Assembly: GCA_036941025.1 (NCBI GenBank)
Contig: JAYMNP010000001.1
Location: 124,001 to 188,000 of the forward strand
DNA from: Lachnospiraceae bacterium JLR.KK002
Lineage (GTDB): Bacteria > Bacillota > Clostridia > Lachnospirales > Lachnospiraceae
DNA: 64,000 nt
Direction of reading: 5' to 3'
Positions 25,318-33,684 of the stretch are shown here, one piece after another; positions within the stretch are counted from its first letter, which is position 1; every line of letters begins with the position of its first letter. Below the pieces are notes generated by a model. The model had not been told where the DNA came from and did not search any database. It saw nothing but the letters and a program-made list of their open reading frames with translations. Made by a program: the position numbers and the translations under genes.

Positions 25318-26034
25318 ATGTATTTGCTCTTTGAGGTAATAGAACCTAAATATTTTATGTTAAATGGGAAAAATGCTTTTCCAGGAGTAACGTATGAAAA
25401 TTTTTTGATAGATGTTATAAATTGTTCGCATTTTTTTAGTGAAAAACGTCCTATTATGGAATACTATAAATTAGTTGAAGAACAATCAAATGGGGAGGAT
25501 GATGTTTATTCATCAACGTATCAACTTGATTTTAAGTTATTGGTTGATACGGATGTTATGAGAGAACGAAATAAGAATATGCCAGAAGTCGATTACAGTC
25601 AGATGTCTAAAGGATTTATTTTTACAAAGACACGTGAAAAAGTTTCGAATATTCCGCCTAACAATATTCTTAATGATATTGAGGAATGTAAGATGGATGA
25701 TTTAAGAAAAGAGTTTTACAAAAATAATACTATTGCTAGTATTGTAAAAAATTTGAAGAAGCCTAAAAATATATTCATGTATTATCCGTATGAATATGTG
25801 GGAGTTACAAAAGCGATGATGGGGAATTTTGAAGAAAGGGTAACGCATATTTTTGAAAATATCCTAACTTATAGGGATGGACTTTGCTTGCAAAAAGATA
25901 CATTTGTTTGTTTTAAAATTAATCAGTTTTTTGTAATTTTAGAATGGAAAAATAAGCATTTTGTGTTAAAAGATAGTGTAGACGAACTTTTATGTGCAAA
26001 CTATCGGGATGCGAAACAATATTCCGTTTATTGA
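25318..26034 (+). CDS. Unrecognised protein, IME A cargo
   Basis: 238 residues from the ATG at 25318 (weak GGAAAGCAGG upstream); an ATG at 25291 has no ribosome site. Acidic and aromatic, without a signal peptide or long membrane segment. Notable strings are YLLFEVIEPKYFMLNGKNAF near the start, QLDFKLLVDTDVM in the middle and VGVTKAMMGNFEERVTHIFE near the end. It follows the KilA-N gene at 44 bases and was probably in its operon before element D arrived. It is AT-rich and no family is recognised; a soluble enzyme or immunity-type function is possible but not supported. Confidence 0.6.
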   Translation: MYLLFEVIEPKYFMLNGKNAFPGVTYENFLIDVINCSHFFSEKRPIMEYYKLVEEQSNGEDDVYSSTYQLDFKLLVDTDVMRERNKNMPEVDYSQMSKGFIFTKTREKVSNIPPNNILNDIEECKMDDLRKEFYKNNTIASIVKNLKKPKNIFMYYPYEYVGVTKAMMGNFEERVTHIFENILTYRDGLCLQKDTFVCFKINQFFVILEWKNKHFVLKDSVDELLCANYRDAKQYSVY

Positions 26035-26116
26035 TAATAAAAGGATTGATTCTCTTAGCAAAATAGCTTATAATTTAAATCACAACATATAGCTATTATC
26101 CGCAGTTACATAGCTA

Positions 26117-27387
26117 GTATATCATAAATTAAGTTGTTGATAGTTTCGGTATCTGGTATAATAGACTTAATAAATATAATTTATGGAGGCTGATTATGCC
26201 AGCGTTATCTTATAGCATTACAATATCAGATGAAGAACGTGATTACCTAAAATCATTGATAAAAGCCAGAACTATCCAGGCGCAGGTTGTTGACCGTGCC
26301 CGAATATTGCTATGGAAATCCGAAGCCAGGACAGACAAGGCTATCGCAGACGGCCTGGGCATTAGTGTGAATACCGTCCGGCGCTGTATTGACCGTTATC
26401 TTAACAATGGAATTAACCTTGCCATATTTGATGACGAGCGTTCCGGCAGACCAGTTGAGATTACTGACGATGCAAAAGCATGGATTGTCAGTATAGCCTG
26501 CCAAAAACCCTGTGACCCTGGCTATGCTGCAGAATTATGGACACTGGCTGCGTTGCACAGACATATACAGGCATATGCTGAAGAAGCCGGCTATCCACGC
26601 TTAAAGACAGTTACCAAACCATGGCTCCAAAAATATCTCAAAAAGATGGATATAAAACCATTCAGGATCAAGTATTATCTTGAACGGAAAGACCCTGATT
26701 TTGAGAATAAGATGCATGACGTCCTCCTGGTCTATAAGCAGGTCGAGATGCAGTTTGGCATTGATGGGAATATCATCATACCGGAAAACGGGCATTTGAC
26801 ACATACTGTTTCATATGATGAAAAACCCGGCATCCAGGCTGTTGCCAACAAATATCCCGACCATACCCCGACAGAGGAAAAAGGTTATGTCCGCCGGGAT
26901 TATGAGTATGTGCGGCTTGGGACGCTGTCACTGCCTGCAGGTATTGACCTTTTGACAGGGGAGGCAATTCCATTGGTCAGCCAGACACACAAAAGTTCTG
27001 ATTTTATCGAGTTTCTAAAGATTCTTGATGTAAAATATCCGGAGGGTGACACAATACGGCTGATACTGGACAACCACTCAGCCCATACTTCAAAGGAAAC
27101 CCAACAGTTTCTTGCAACGTTACCCGAAGGCCGTTTTTTGTTTGTATTTACCCCGACACACACTTCATGGCTGAATATGATTGAAAGCTTTTTCAGCAAA
27201 ATGACAAAGCAGATGTTAAAAGGCATCCGCGTCAATTCAAAGGAGGAACTGTCGGAGCGGATATACCGCTACTTCGATGAGATCAATGCCGATCCAATCG
27301 TTTATCATTGGACATATAAAATGGATGAAATTAATCCCGATGAAGCAGCAACTATTTAAACTATCAACAATTTAATATTCGCTATAC
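26117..27387 (+). mobile_element. IS630-family insertion sequence, copy 2
   Basis: 1271 bp flanked by TA at 26115-26116 and 27388-27389. The encoded protein and the ends match copy 1 (4051-5321) in inverted orientation. It sits in the right-end repeat of IME A: the uninterrupted form of the same sequence is seen at the right end of IME B (TTACAGAGCCAGTGTTATC), which proves the insertion. Confidence 0.93.
26196..27359 (+). CDS. IS630-family DDE transposase, copy 2
   Basis: 387 residues, identical to the protein at 4079-5242: HTH (AIADGLGISVNTVRRCID), then catalytic Asp in SYDEKPGIQ, Asp in LILDNHSAH and Glu in LNMIESFFSK. An intact frame and full sequence match point to recent movement within this region, probably from one copy to the other. 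As an inverted pair around 21 kb that includes element D, the two copies could support inversion of the segment between them. Confidence 0.93.
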   Translation: MPALSYSITISDEERDYLKSLIKARTIQAQVVDRARILLWKSEARTDKAIADGLGISVNTVRRCIDRYLNNGINLAIFDDERSGRPVEITDDAKAWIVSIACQKPCDPGYAAELWTLAALHRHIQAYAEEAGYPRLKTVTKPWLQKYLKKMDIKPFRIKYYLERKDPDFENKMHDVLLVYKQVEMQFGIDGNIIIPENGHLTHTVSYDEKPGIQAVANKYPDHTPTEEKGYVRRDYEYVRLGTLSLPAGIDLLTGEAIPLVSQTHKSSDFIEFLKILDVKYPEGDTIRLILDNHSAHTSKETQQFLATLPEGRFLFVFTPTHTSWLNMIESFFSKMTKQMLKGIRVNSKEELSERIYRYFDEINADPIVYHWTYKMDEINPDEAATI

Positions 27388-27402
27388 TAGTGTTATCAAC
27401 AG

Positions 27403-27521
27403 CGATAACAAAATGATAACATTAGCTCATATAGGCAGGATAATATGGATATATCAAATAATCAAAAGATTTACATACTCGACAGAGAATAATTCTTAAA
27501 CAAAATTAGTTAGGAAAAGTC
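27403..27521. repeat. Right end of IME A with arm-site pair
   Basis: CGATAACA (27403) and TGATAACA (27414) are 11 bases apart, matching the A left end. CTTAAACAAAATTAGTTAGG (27495) precedes the core. With the part before the IS (about 26055-26114) this end is a near-copy of 35399-35580 at the right end of IME B. Confidence 0.7.
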
Positions 27522-27531
27522 GAGTTCGAGT
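27522..27531. repeat. att core between IME A and IME B
   Basis: GAGTTCGAGT, preceded by AAAAGTC (right end of A) and followed by B's left end. The homology of the following TTTATGCGG string (27560) with A's left end (3921) supports a head-to-tail junction. Confidence 0.75.
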
Positions 27532-27592
27532 GATGAAATGAGATTGGAAAAGCCTGTGTTTATGCGGACTGCAAGCAAAATTGTTTAAGTTC

Positions 27593-27611
27593 TGGCAACG
27601 ATTTGGCAACA
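27593..27611. repeat. Arm-site pair, IME B left end
   Basis: TGGCAACG at 27593 and TGGCAACA at 27604, 11 bases apart. The only other pair of this type lies at the far right end of the array (44795 and 44806). Confidence 0.6.
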
Positions 27612-27654
27612 TTTCGGCTATCACTCACTGAATAATAGAATACTTCAATAACAG

Positions 27655-27707
27655 AAAAACCTTACTGATTTTCAGAAATGAAGCTGAAAGTCGGTAAGGT
27701 TTTTTTG
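27655..27707. terminator. Two-sided terminator after the IME B regulator
   Basis: AAAAACCTTAC pairs with GTAAGGTTTTT, with a second inner stem TTTTCAG / CTGAAAG, and ends in seven T. Same position as the 6725 terminator in IME A. Confidence 0.85.
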
Positions 27708-27726
27708 TATGTTTTGGGGGCGAAAA

Positions 27727-28254
27727 TCATTCGGATTCGCCTTTTAGAGCGTCCGTAATAAAGTCGCTTAATGCCTGTGAGGGAACAACCTTTTTCCAGT
27801 GATTTGAGGTATCTAATTCGGGATATTTGTACCGCCACTGGTCGTATTCCTCTTTGGTTATCTCTCCCTGTTCCAGACGGGCGGCTTGTTCCTGCCATGC
27901 GTGGAACATATCAAACATGGAGGAATAGGTGGAGCCGGTGGACTTGTCCAGCCGCAGACACACTTCTCCGTCAATCTCTCCGATTTTCATCCCATACATA
28001 TCTTCCAGCGCAAAGAGCGTGTGCATAAGCCCGATATAGCTGTCAATCTCCGGAACTGTGATTGCTCGTGGGCTGACATCAAAGATATGTGCTATTTCTT
28101 TTACAAGGTCTTGCTTCGGCGTTCTGGATTCTGATTCGTACTGCGCCATACGGACATCAGAGGTTTTTCCGAGAAAACCGAGGAGTTCGCCCAGTTGCTT
28201 TTGCGTCATGCCTTTCCGATTGCGGAAAAAGCGGATTCTTTTGCCGATTGCCAT
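27727..28254 (-). CDS. Xre-family regulator of IME B
   Basis: 175 residues from the ATG at 28254, eight bases after GGAGG. The HTH_3 domain is at residues 1-60 (MAIGKRIRFFRNRKGMTQKQ, RMAQYESESRTPKQDLVKEI). IDSYIGLMHTLFALEDMYGM and YDQWRYKYPELDTSNHW are shared with the IME A regulator, which is clearly homologous. It faces the HTH-integrase operon. Palindromes of the type CTTAA-N10-TTAAG at 28355 and 28431 are probable operators, so the two regulators should not cross-bind. Confidence 0.85.
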   Translation of the reverse strand: MAIGKRIRFFRNRKGMTQKQLGELLGFLGKTSDVRMAQYESESRTPKQDLVKEIAHIFDVSPRAITVPEIDSYIGLMHTLFALEDMYGMKIGEIDGEVCLRLDKSTGSTYSSMFDMFHAWQEQAARLEQGEITKEEYDQWRYKYPELDTSNHWKKVVPSQALSDFITDALKGESE

Positions 28255-28354
28255 AATAAAACCTCCGTTGTAGTTATAGTGATACAACCATTCTTGACTT
28301 AAACATTTTCGTTGAAGTTAGTATAGCATGGTGCAATAGGAATAGCAAGAGAAA

Positions 28355-28449
28355 CTTAAATAAAAAAAGTTAAGATTTTGCTACAAACCACTTGACTTAA
28401 CGGAATTTATTTAGTATTATACATACAGAACTTAAATAAAAAGAGTTAA
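28355..28449 (+). promoter_or_regulatory. xis-int promoter of IME B with operators
   Basis: TTGACT (28392), 17 bases, TATTAT (28415-28420). Palindromic CTTAAATAAAAAAAGTTAAG lies at 28355 and CTTAAATAAAAAGAGTTAA at 28431. A CTTAA overlaps the -35 box. The layout equals that of IME A, with different operator bases. Confidence 0.7.
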
Positions 28450-28472
28450 ACCAGAAAGGGGAGGATAACTGA

Positions 28473-28652
28473 ATGGCAGAAAAATCATTTATGACTGTGG
28501 AGGAAGTGGCTGCGGAATTGCGGGTGTCAAAGTCGAAAGCCTATCAGATTGTGCGGGAACTGAACGCGGAATTGCAGAAGCAGGGGTATCTGACGGTGGC
28601 TGGACGTGTGAACGCTACTTTTTTTCATAAAAAGGTCTGTTACAGCGATTAA
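28473..28652 (+). CDS. Small HTH protein, excisionase-like, IME B
   Basis: 59 residues with AGGGGAGG upstream. It begins MAEKSFMTVEEVAAELRVSK and continues as SKAYQIVRELNAELQKQGYL with a short wing, homologous to the IME A protein at 7490 but ending earlier. It precedes the integrase by 20 bases. The wing ends in NATFFHKKVCYSD instead of the longer tail seen in A; it may be slightly truncated. The role as excisionase is inferred from place and size. Confidence 0.7.
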   Translation: MAEKSFMTVEEVAAELRVSKSKAYQIVRELNAELQKQGYLTVAGRVNATFFHKKVCYSD

Positions 28653-28672
28653 ACGGAAAGGAGTTGATTTGA

Positions 28673-29773
28673 ATGGCTGTATACAAGGACAATGCTACGG
28701 GAACGTGGCGGGTAATCTACCGCTTTACCAACTGGAAAGGCGAGAGGAAACAGACACAAAAAAGAGGTTTTGCTACCAAAAGAGAAGCGCAAGCCTGGGA
28801 GCATGAAATCATGCTGAAACAGGGCGCAAAGCTGGATATGACGTTTGCCAGCTTCTTTGAAGTTTACGAAGCCGACAAGAAACAGCGTGTTAAGGAAAGC
28901 ACATGGGAATCCAAAAGCCATGTAATCCGCACAAAGATTTTACCGTATTTCGGGAATCGAAAAATAGCGGAGATTGAAGCAAAGGATATTATCGCATGGC
29001 AGAATGAACTCATGGCGTACCGGGACGAGAAGGGAAAGCCTTATTCGGCAGATTATCTGAAAACTATTCACGCCCAGCTTACGGCGATTTTCAATCATGC
29101 TGTGAACTTCTATAGCTTGCCCTACAATCCGGCAAGGCGGGCAGGAACAATGGGAAATGAGATTCCAAAAGAAATGAATTTCTGGACGAAAGAGGAATAT
29201 CTGAAATTCTCCGAAGCCATGATGGATAAGCCCCGTTCCTATTATGCTTTTGAAATGCTTTACTGGTGTGGAATCCGTTCCGGCGAACTGCTGGCACTCA
29301 CTCCGGCTGATTTCAACTTTGAAAATCAGACGGTCACGATCAGCAAAACCTTTCATCGTTCTAAAGGGCGGGATATTATCACAAACCCGAAAACAAAAAA
29401 GAGCAACCGTGTAATCAAAATGCCAACTTTTCTCTGTGAGGAAATGCAGGAGTATATCAAAATGCTTTATGACATTAAGCCAGAGGAGCGACTGTTTACG
29501 GTCACAAAATCCTATCTTAATCACGAGATGGAGCGAGGGGCAAAGCAGGCAGGAGTGAAAAAGATTCGTGTGCATGATATTCGTCATAGCGCAGTTTCCC
29601 TGTTAATCGACATGGGATTTTCAGTGCTTGCGATTGGGGAGCGCATGGGGCATGAAGCGGAGAAAATCACTTATCGTTATGCTCACTTGTTCCCCACGGT
29701 GCAGACGGAAATGGCGGAGAAATTGGAAATGGAGCGTAGACATAAGGAGGACACAAATGGAAAGAACACTTGA
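28673..29773 (+). CDS. int: Tyrosine integrase of IME B
   Basis: 366 residues. Same build as the IME A integrase: arm-binding N-terminus with WRVIYRFTNWKGERKQTQKR, core-binding domain, catalytic Arg in WCGIRSGELLALT, His-x-x-Arg in VHDIRHSAVSLL, His in MGHEAEKIT and Tyr in YRYAHLFPT. The catalytic domain is close to A's while the N-terminal arm-binding part differs more, which fits the different arm repeats (TGGCAACA). The last 17 bases overlap the RHH gene. Confidence 0.93.
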   Translation: MAVYKDNATGTWRVIYRFTNWKGERKQTQKRGFATKREAQAWEHEIMLKQGAKLDMTFASFFEVYEADKKQRVKESTWESKSHVIRTKILPYFGNRKIAEIEAKDIIAWQNELMAYRDEKGKPYSADYLKTIHAQLTAIFNHAVNFYSLPYNPARRAGTMGNEIPKEMNFWTKEEYLKFSEAMMDKPRSYYAFEMLYWCGIRSGELLALTPADFNFENQTVTISKTFHRSKGRDIITNPKTKKSNRVIKMPTFLCEEMQEYIKMLYDIKPEERLFTVTKSYLNHEMERGAKQAGVKKIRVHDIRHSAVSLLIDMGFSVLAIGERMGHEAEKITYRYAHLFPTVQTEMAEKLEMERRHKEDTNGKNT

Positions 29774-30080
29774 TTACAAAGAGCGGTGGCGCAATCATAC
29801 GGTGGCGTTCCGGGTATCGGACGAGGAAGCAAAGCTGCTTAATGATTTGGTGGCGTTGTCAGGCTTGACAAAGCAGGACTATATCACAAGGCGGCTGCTG
29901 TGCCGGGATGTGGTGGTACAGGGCAATCCGAGGGTTTATAAGGCTCTGAAAAATCAAATGGCGGCTATCTATGAGGAATTGAAGCGGCTGGAAACATTAA
30001 GCCCGGACAATGACGAACTGCTTTACACGTTGCAGGTAATTGCAATTACGTTAGATGGTCTGAAAGGAGAAGATGAATGA
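29757..30080 (+). CDS. Ribbon-helix-helix mobilization accessory protein, IME B
   Basis: 107 residues from the ATG at 29757, which has AAGGAGG and overlaps the integrase end; the longer upstream frame is not used. YKERWRNHTVAFRVSDEEAK and LSGLTKQDYITRRLLCRDVV match the IME A protein closely, then VYKALKNQMAAIYEELKRLE. It likely helps the MobV relaxase at the transfer origin. It ends with an ATGA overlap to the ATPase gene, which indicates coupled translation. Confidence 0.78.
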   Translation: MERTLDYKERWRNHTVAFRVSDEEAKLLNDLVALSGLTKQDYITRRLLCRDVVVQGNPRVYKALKNQMAAIYEELKRLETLSPDNDELLYTLQVIAITLDGLKGEDE

Positions 30081-31207
30081 CAGAAAAAATGCAAACGACT
30101 GCTCCCGTATCATCTGTTGGCGCAGATGGGGCGCAGCCGCAATTAAAAAATCACAATGAAATTATAGCAAATGAAACAGCACAAATCAATCTGCAAGCCA
30201 AAAATATCCTGGAGAAATCCGGGAGCGGCGGGTTTCAAACGGTTTCCATGACAGAACTGTATGATACAGTCTATCCGCCCAGAACGCCGATTGTAGACGG
30301 ATTCCTCTATGGCGGCACTTATCTCTTTGTGGGTGCGCCGAAAGTGGGAAAATCATTCTTTATGGGACAGCTTGCCTACCATGTGGCAATGGGACTTCCT
30401 CTTTGGAATTATCCCGTCCGAAAGGGGACGGTGCTGTATCTGGCACTGGAAGATGATTACGCAAGGCTTCAGCGGCGGCTCTCTGGTATGTTCGGCGTGG
30501 AATGTGCGGATAATCTGTACTTTGCAACACAGGCAAAGACACTGAATGGGGGCTTGGACAGGCAATTAGAGGAATTTCTGAAAGTGCATACGGACGCAAG
30601 GCTGATTATCATTGACACGCTTCAGAAAGTGCGTGAGGTCGGCGGGGACAGGTACAGCTATTCCAGCGACTACGAGAATGTGACAAAGTTAAAGTCGTTC
30701 AGCGATAAATACGGTATCTGCCTGCTGGTGGTTCATCACACACGCAAGATGGAATCCGAGGACAGTTTCGATATGATTTCCGGCACAAACGGACTGTTGG
30801 GTGCGGCAGACGGTGCGTTCATTATGCACAAGAAGAAGCGCACTGACAATGAAGCGGTTATGGATATAGTAGGGCGTGACCAGCCGGATCAGGAACTGAC
30901 CATAGAGTTTGACCGGGAACGCTGTGTCTGGAAATTCAAAAAGGCGGAAACGGAACTGTGGAAACAGCCGCCGAATCCTTTGCTGGAAGCAATCAACAAT
31001 TTTCTGGCAGAAGATAAGCCAGAATGGGAGGGAACGCCAACAGAACTTGTGAGTCAGTTGCCAGATATGCAGATACAGGCAAACGTGCTTTCGAGAAAGC
31101 TCAATGTAGTCAACAGCCAGTTGCTTAATGATTATGGGATTTTCTATGACAATAAGCGGGGGCATGAAAGGAAAATTATTCTGAAACGGCTTGAGCCGAG
31201 AGCATAA
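30077..31207 (+). CDS. RepA/RecA-like AAA ATPase of IME B
   Basis: 376 residues. The first 50 (MTEKMQTTAPVSSVGADGAQ) correspond to the separate small ORF of IME A. The ATPase has Walker A GAPKVGKS (about residue 92), Walker B-like ARLIIIDTLQKV and LLVVHHTRK. It belongs to the AAA_25/RepA-like group but to a different branch from those in A and C (which have GDPGDGKT), so this part of B was exchanged. The C-terminus may hold a winged helix (QANVLSRKLNVVNSQLLNDY). A role in unwinding during replication or transfer is inferred. Confidence 0.8.
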   Translation: MTEKMQTTAPVSSVGADGAQPQLKNHNEIIANETAQINLQAKNILEKSGSGGFQTVSMTELYDTVYPPRTPIVDGFLYGGTYLFVGAPKVGKSFFMGQLAYHVAMGLPLWNYPVRKGTVLYLALEDDYARLQRRLSGMFGVECADNLYFATQAKTLNGGLDRQLEEFLKVHTDARLIIIDTLQKVREVGGDRYSYSSDYENVTKLKSFSDKYGICLLVVHHTRKMESEDSFDMISGTNGLLGAADGAFIMHKKKRTDNEAVMDIVGRDQPDQELTIEFDRERCVWKFKKAETELWKQPPNPLLEAINNFLAEDKPEWEGTPTELVSQLPDMQIQANVLSRKLNVVNSQLLNDYGIFYDNKRGHERKIILKRLEPRA

Positions 31208-31305
31208 AAGCGACGATATGCGTCGGTTGCGACGGTAATTTTTACAGTGGGCTGGTATAGAAAATATCGACGCTATCGACGCAAACCGACGCAGAAAGGA
31301 TTTTT
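31208..31305. repeat. CGACG repeats after the ATPase gene, IME B
   Basis: Five CGACG copies (about 31211, 31230, 31268, 31277 and 31288) and one inverted CGTCG in under 100 bases. Clustered short repeats next to a RepA-like gene resemble iterons of plasmid origins. Confidence 0.45.
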
Positions 31306-31539
31306 ATGAAGAACGTGCAAATTTCTTATGAACTGTTTATATCTCTGCTCCGATATCATCTGGTGGGAGATGACGATTGTCTGAATCAAATCCGGCAGGG
31401 GTTAGAGCAGAAATTAGATTCACTGGTGCGTCATGAATTATATGCCAAATATAAGACTGCGCCAACACAGGAGGAGCGGGAAAAAGCCAGACAGGAATAT
31501 TTGAGCAGGCGTGGAGTGTCGGATAGCTTTCGATGGTAG
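31306..31539 (+). CDS. Small conserved protein of mobile elements
   Basis: 77 residues beginning MKNVQISYELFISLLRYHLV, with AAAGGA upstream. All helical and charged: RQGLEQKLDSLVRHELYAKY then APTQEEREKARQEYLSRRGV. Similar small proteins are widespread in clostridial conjugative and mobilizable elements, and I recall the odd label 'complexin-2' for some of them, but no function is known. It stands between the ATPase and MobV genes, where IMEs A and C have only non-coding sequence. Confidence 0.65.
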   Translation: MKNVQISYELFISLLRYHLVGDDDCLNQIRQGLEQKLDSLVRHELYAKYKTAPTQEEREKARQEYLSRRGVSDSFRW

Positions 31540-31614
31540 GGATTCCTTTGATGATAATTGACAGGAGCGTGTCACGCTCCTGTGCATAGCAAATAAAGAG
31601 AAAGGTGTGATTCG

Positions 31615-31854
31615 ATGATTATTCAGCCGAAATGGGGAACACGGAATGTGAACAAATATTTTTACGAAAGCGAAACACGGAGAATAGCAGCCCTCAATGA
31701 AATTTTTGGAGAGATAGAACTGACAGAAGATGAACAGCGCATATTGATATGGCTTGCGGGGTGGGACGAATACACGATGGAGAATATGCTGTCGGTTATC
31801 CGAAAAGCGATGGCAGCGGAAGTAAAGCGGCTGGAACAGCCGCCCCGTCCGTAG
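31615..31854 (+). CDS. Small conserved hypothetical protein
   Basis: 79 residues (MIIQPKWGTRNVNKYFYESE, then LTEDEQRILIWLAGWDEYTM) with AAAGGTG upstream. Helical, soluble, no membrane segment. It runs into the shared G/C-rich stretch before mobV, and its last codons (PPRP) are part of that conserved non-coding block (CCGCCCCGTCCG). It is absent from A and C at this place. No family or role recognised beyond frequent presence in such elements. Confidence 0.55.
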   Translation: MIIQPKWGTRNVNKYFYESETRRIAALNEIFGEIELTEDEQRILIWLAGWDEYTMENMLSVIRKAMAAEVKRLEQPPRP

Positions 31855-31999
31855 GACGGAAGCCCCCGGCAGGGCGCAAAGGCAGCTTTTGATGGACGGA
31901 ACGGCTGTCAAAAGTGCTTTTGCGTTACTTTCGGGAAAGTAACAAAGCCTACCAGCCGAAAAGAAAGGGCGTGATTTTATAAGACGGACAATTAGCGCA
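31855..31999. promoter_or_regulatory. Candidate transfer origin upstream of mobV, IME B
   Basis: The block shared with A and C lies here: GGCAGGGCGCAAA, TCAAAAGTGCTTTTGCG, the perfect inverted repeat GTTACTTTC-GG-GAAAGTAAC (31924-31943), then AACAAAGCCTACCAGCCG. CCGTCC-GTA-GGACGG (31846) is a further hairpin just before. Conservation of non-coding sequence directly before the relaxase gene suggests oriT. Confidence 0.5.
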
Positions 32000-33157
32000 A
32001 TGGTGGGGAAAGGCTCGGTCAACCATAACAGCCGCAAATTCAAAGCGGAGAATGTTGACGGAGAACGCTCACACTTCAATGTAAACTACTGTAATGAGAA
32101 TATCAAGAAAGTGTATCATAAATTATTTGATGAAGCATTGCAGAGATATAATGAGAAACAGACGAGGGCAGACCGCTGCATTGCTGACTATTACGAGAAG
32201 ATACGGAACTCAAAGCAGGAGAAATCGTTTCATGAACTGATTTTGCAGATTGGCGATAAGGAAAATATGAGTGCGGGAAGTGAAAACGGACAGCTTGCAA
32301 GGCAGATTTTGGATGAATATTATCGGGAGTTTCAATTAAGAAATCCTAATCTCTATGTATTTTCCGCTCATATCCATATGGACGAAGCAACGCCGCATCT
32401 TCATATTGATTTTGTCCCGTTCACGACTGGCAGCAAGCGTGGACTTGATACGAGAGTATCTTTGAAACAGGCGTTGGCGGCGCAGGGATTTAAAGGCGGT
32501 TCCCGTGGTAATACCGAGTGGTCGCAATGGGTACAGTCCGAAAAAGAACAGCTTGCCGCCGTAATGGGGCGGTATGACATTGAATGGGAGCATAAAGGCA
32601 CGCATGAGAAACATTTGTCTGTCCTTGATTATAAAAAGCAGGAGCGGGAAAAAGAGGTCATTCAGCTTGAGGGGCAGATTTCGGAGAAAAAAGAGGAATT
32701 TCAAATATTGTCGGACAGGGTGGAGAATTACGATAAAGGAATGGAAAACCTAAAAACTCTGGAACAGGTGCTTGACACTTTCCCAGAATACCAGTTGCCA
32801 GAGCCGCAGGGGTTCATGTCGGCGAAGTCGTATAAGAATAAAGTGGCAGAGCCTTTGGTGCAAAAGCTGAAATCGCTTATTAAAACAGCACTTGTAAGGT
32901 GTTTTGAAGCGTGGGACAGCTACTATCGTTTGAATGTCACAAACAGCAATCTCCACCGTGAGAATGAGGGGTTAAGGAAAACCAATGAGAAACTGGCAGG
33001 GGAAAATGAAAACCTCCGTACGGAAAACAAAGATTATAAGCTGCTCCGCAAGGCATTTGGAAGTAAGCAGATAGACAGCCTTTTGGAGCAGGCAAAAGCG
33101 GCGCAGAAGTCGAAACAGCGTGGAAAGTATTTGAAAAATAGCAAAGAGGAAAGGTAG
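32000..33157 (+). CDS. mobV: MobV-family relaxase (Mob/Pre) of IME B
   Basis: 385 residues, almost the same as the IME A protein along its whole length (CNENIKKVYHKLFDEALQRY, HIHMDEATPHLHIDFVPF, coiled coil from about 215). As in A, the sequence before this ATG also encodes RRTIS, so the true start may lie slightly upstream. It would nick oriT and guide transfer through a helper conjugation system. The high similarity to A contrasts with the different ATPase and integrase, and marks the 3' half of B as recently shared with A. Confidence 0.9.
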   Translation: MVGKGSVNHNSRKFKAENVDGERSHFNVNYCNENIKKVYHKLFDEALQRYNEKQTRADRCIADYYEKIRNSKQEKSFHELILQIGDKENMSAGSENGQLARQILDEYYREFQLRNPNLYVFSAHIHMDEATPHLHIDFVPFTTGSKRGLDTRVSLKQALAAQGFKGGSRGNTEWSQWVQSEKEQLAAVMGRYDIEWEHKGTHEKHLSVLDYKKQEREKEVIQLEGQISEKKEEFQILSDRVENYDKGMENLKTLEQVLDTFPEYQLPEPQGFMSAKSYKNKVAEPLVQKLKSLIKTALVRCFEAWDSYYRLNVTNSNLHRENEGLRKTNEKLAGENENLRTENKDYKLLRKAFGSKQIDSLLEQAKAAQKSKQRGKYLKNSKEER

Positions 33158-33165
33158 GAAACACT

Positions 33166-33543
33166 ATGGAAAACAGGATTTATGACGAAAATAACGGTCT
33201 TTGGTATGTAAGGCAAGGCGACTATTACCTCTCAGAGCTTGCATTACTTCCCGAAGAAGAAAAACCGATTGGCATTTGGGGGCAAAGGCATTTGCAGTAT
33301 TTCAAAGAGCATAAGCAGTTCGTTTATCTCAATCTGCTGACAAGCGGCAGGCTGAATGAATATTTGGCAAGTGTGGATAAACAGGCAGAGGATTTGTTTT
33401 CTCGGCTGGTAAAGGAATATGCCGATAGGCAGGGAGTGACGGAAAGGTTAAAAGAGGAAAACCAGCTTTTATGGGTTCAGAAAATGAATAACATTCGGGC
33501 TTGTGTGAGGGAAGTTGTGGAGAGCGAGGTAATCTATTCATAA
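33166..33543 (+). CDS. tnpV: TnpV-family protein of IME B
   Basis: 125 residues (MENRIYDENNGLWYVRQGDY, IGIWGQRHLQYFKEHKQFVY), eight bases behind mobV, close to the IME A protein at 11710. It is the last gene of the mobility backbone. The function of TnpV is not known. The conserved terminator-promoter cassette starts right after its stop codon. Confidence 0.85.
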   Translation: MENRIYDENNGLWYVRQGDYYLSELALLPEEEKPIGIWGQRHLQYFKEHKQFVYLNLLTSGRLNEYLASVDKQAEDLFSRLVKEYADRQGVTERLKEENQLLWVQKMNNIRACVREVVESEVIYS

Positions 33544-33554
33544 GTTATAGGTGG

Positions 33555-33635
33555 CACTTCTGCCGTATGTGGAAGTGCCTCTCAATCAAAAAAATAGTTC
33601 GGAGAATTGAAAAATCTTATGAATTTGTGTATACT
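33555..33635 (+). promoter_or_regulatory. Terminator-promoter cassette at the IME B cargo border
   Basis: The hairpin GGCACTTC / GAAGTGCC is followed by TTGAAA (33607), 17 bases and TATACT (33630-33635), nearly the same as 12097-12181 in IME A. After this cassette the two elements share no genes. Confidence 0.75.
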
Positions 33636-33684
33636 TGGAAAAAGAAATTAGATTGATAAATTGGGATTGATAAAGGAGAACAAT

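Larger units (their letters stand above)
3884..27521. mobile_element. IME A (integrative mobilizable element), carrying IS copies and nested element D
   Basis: The left end is GAGTTCGAAT at 3884 against the split gene; the right end is the next GAGT at 27522. It contains an Xre regulator, HTH/excisionase, tyrosine integrase, RHH protein, RepA-like ATPase, MobV relaxase, TnpV, a GNAT-methyltransferase-GNAT cargo and a KilA-N gene. Both ends carry two TGATAACA-type arm sites 11 bp apart (3955 and 3966; 27403 and 27414). Subtracting element D (about 10.1 kb) and three IS insertions leaves about 9.6 kb, close to the sizes of B and C. There are no type IV secretion genes, so transfer would need a helper element. 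Confidence 0.85.
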
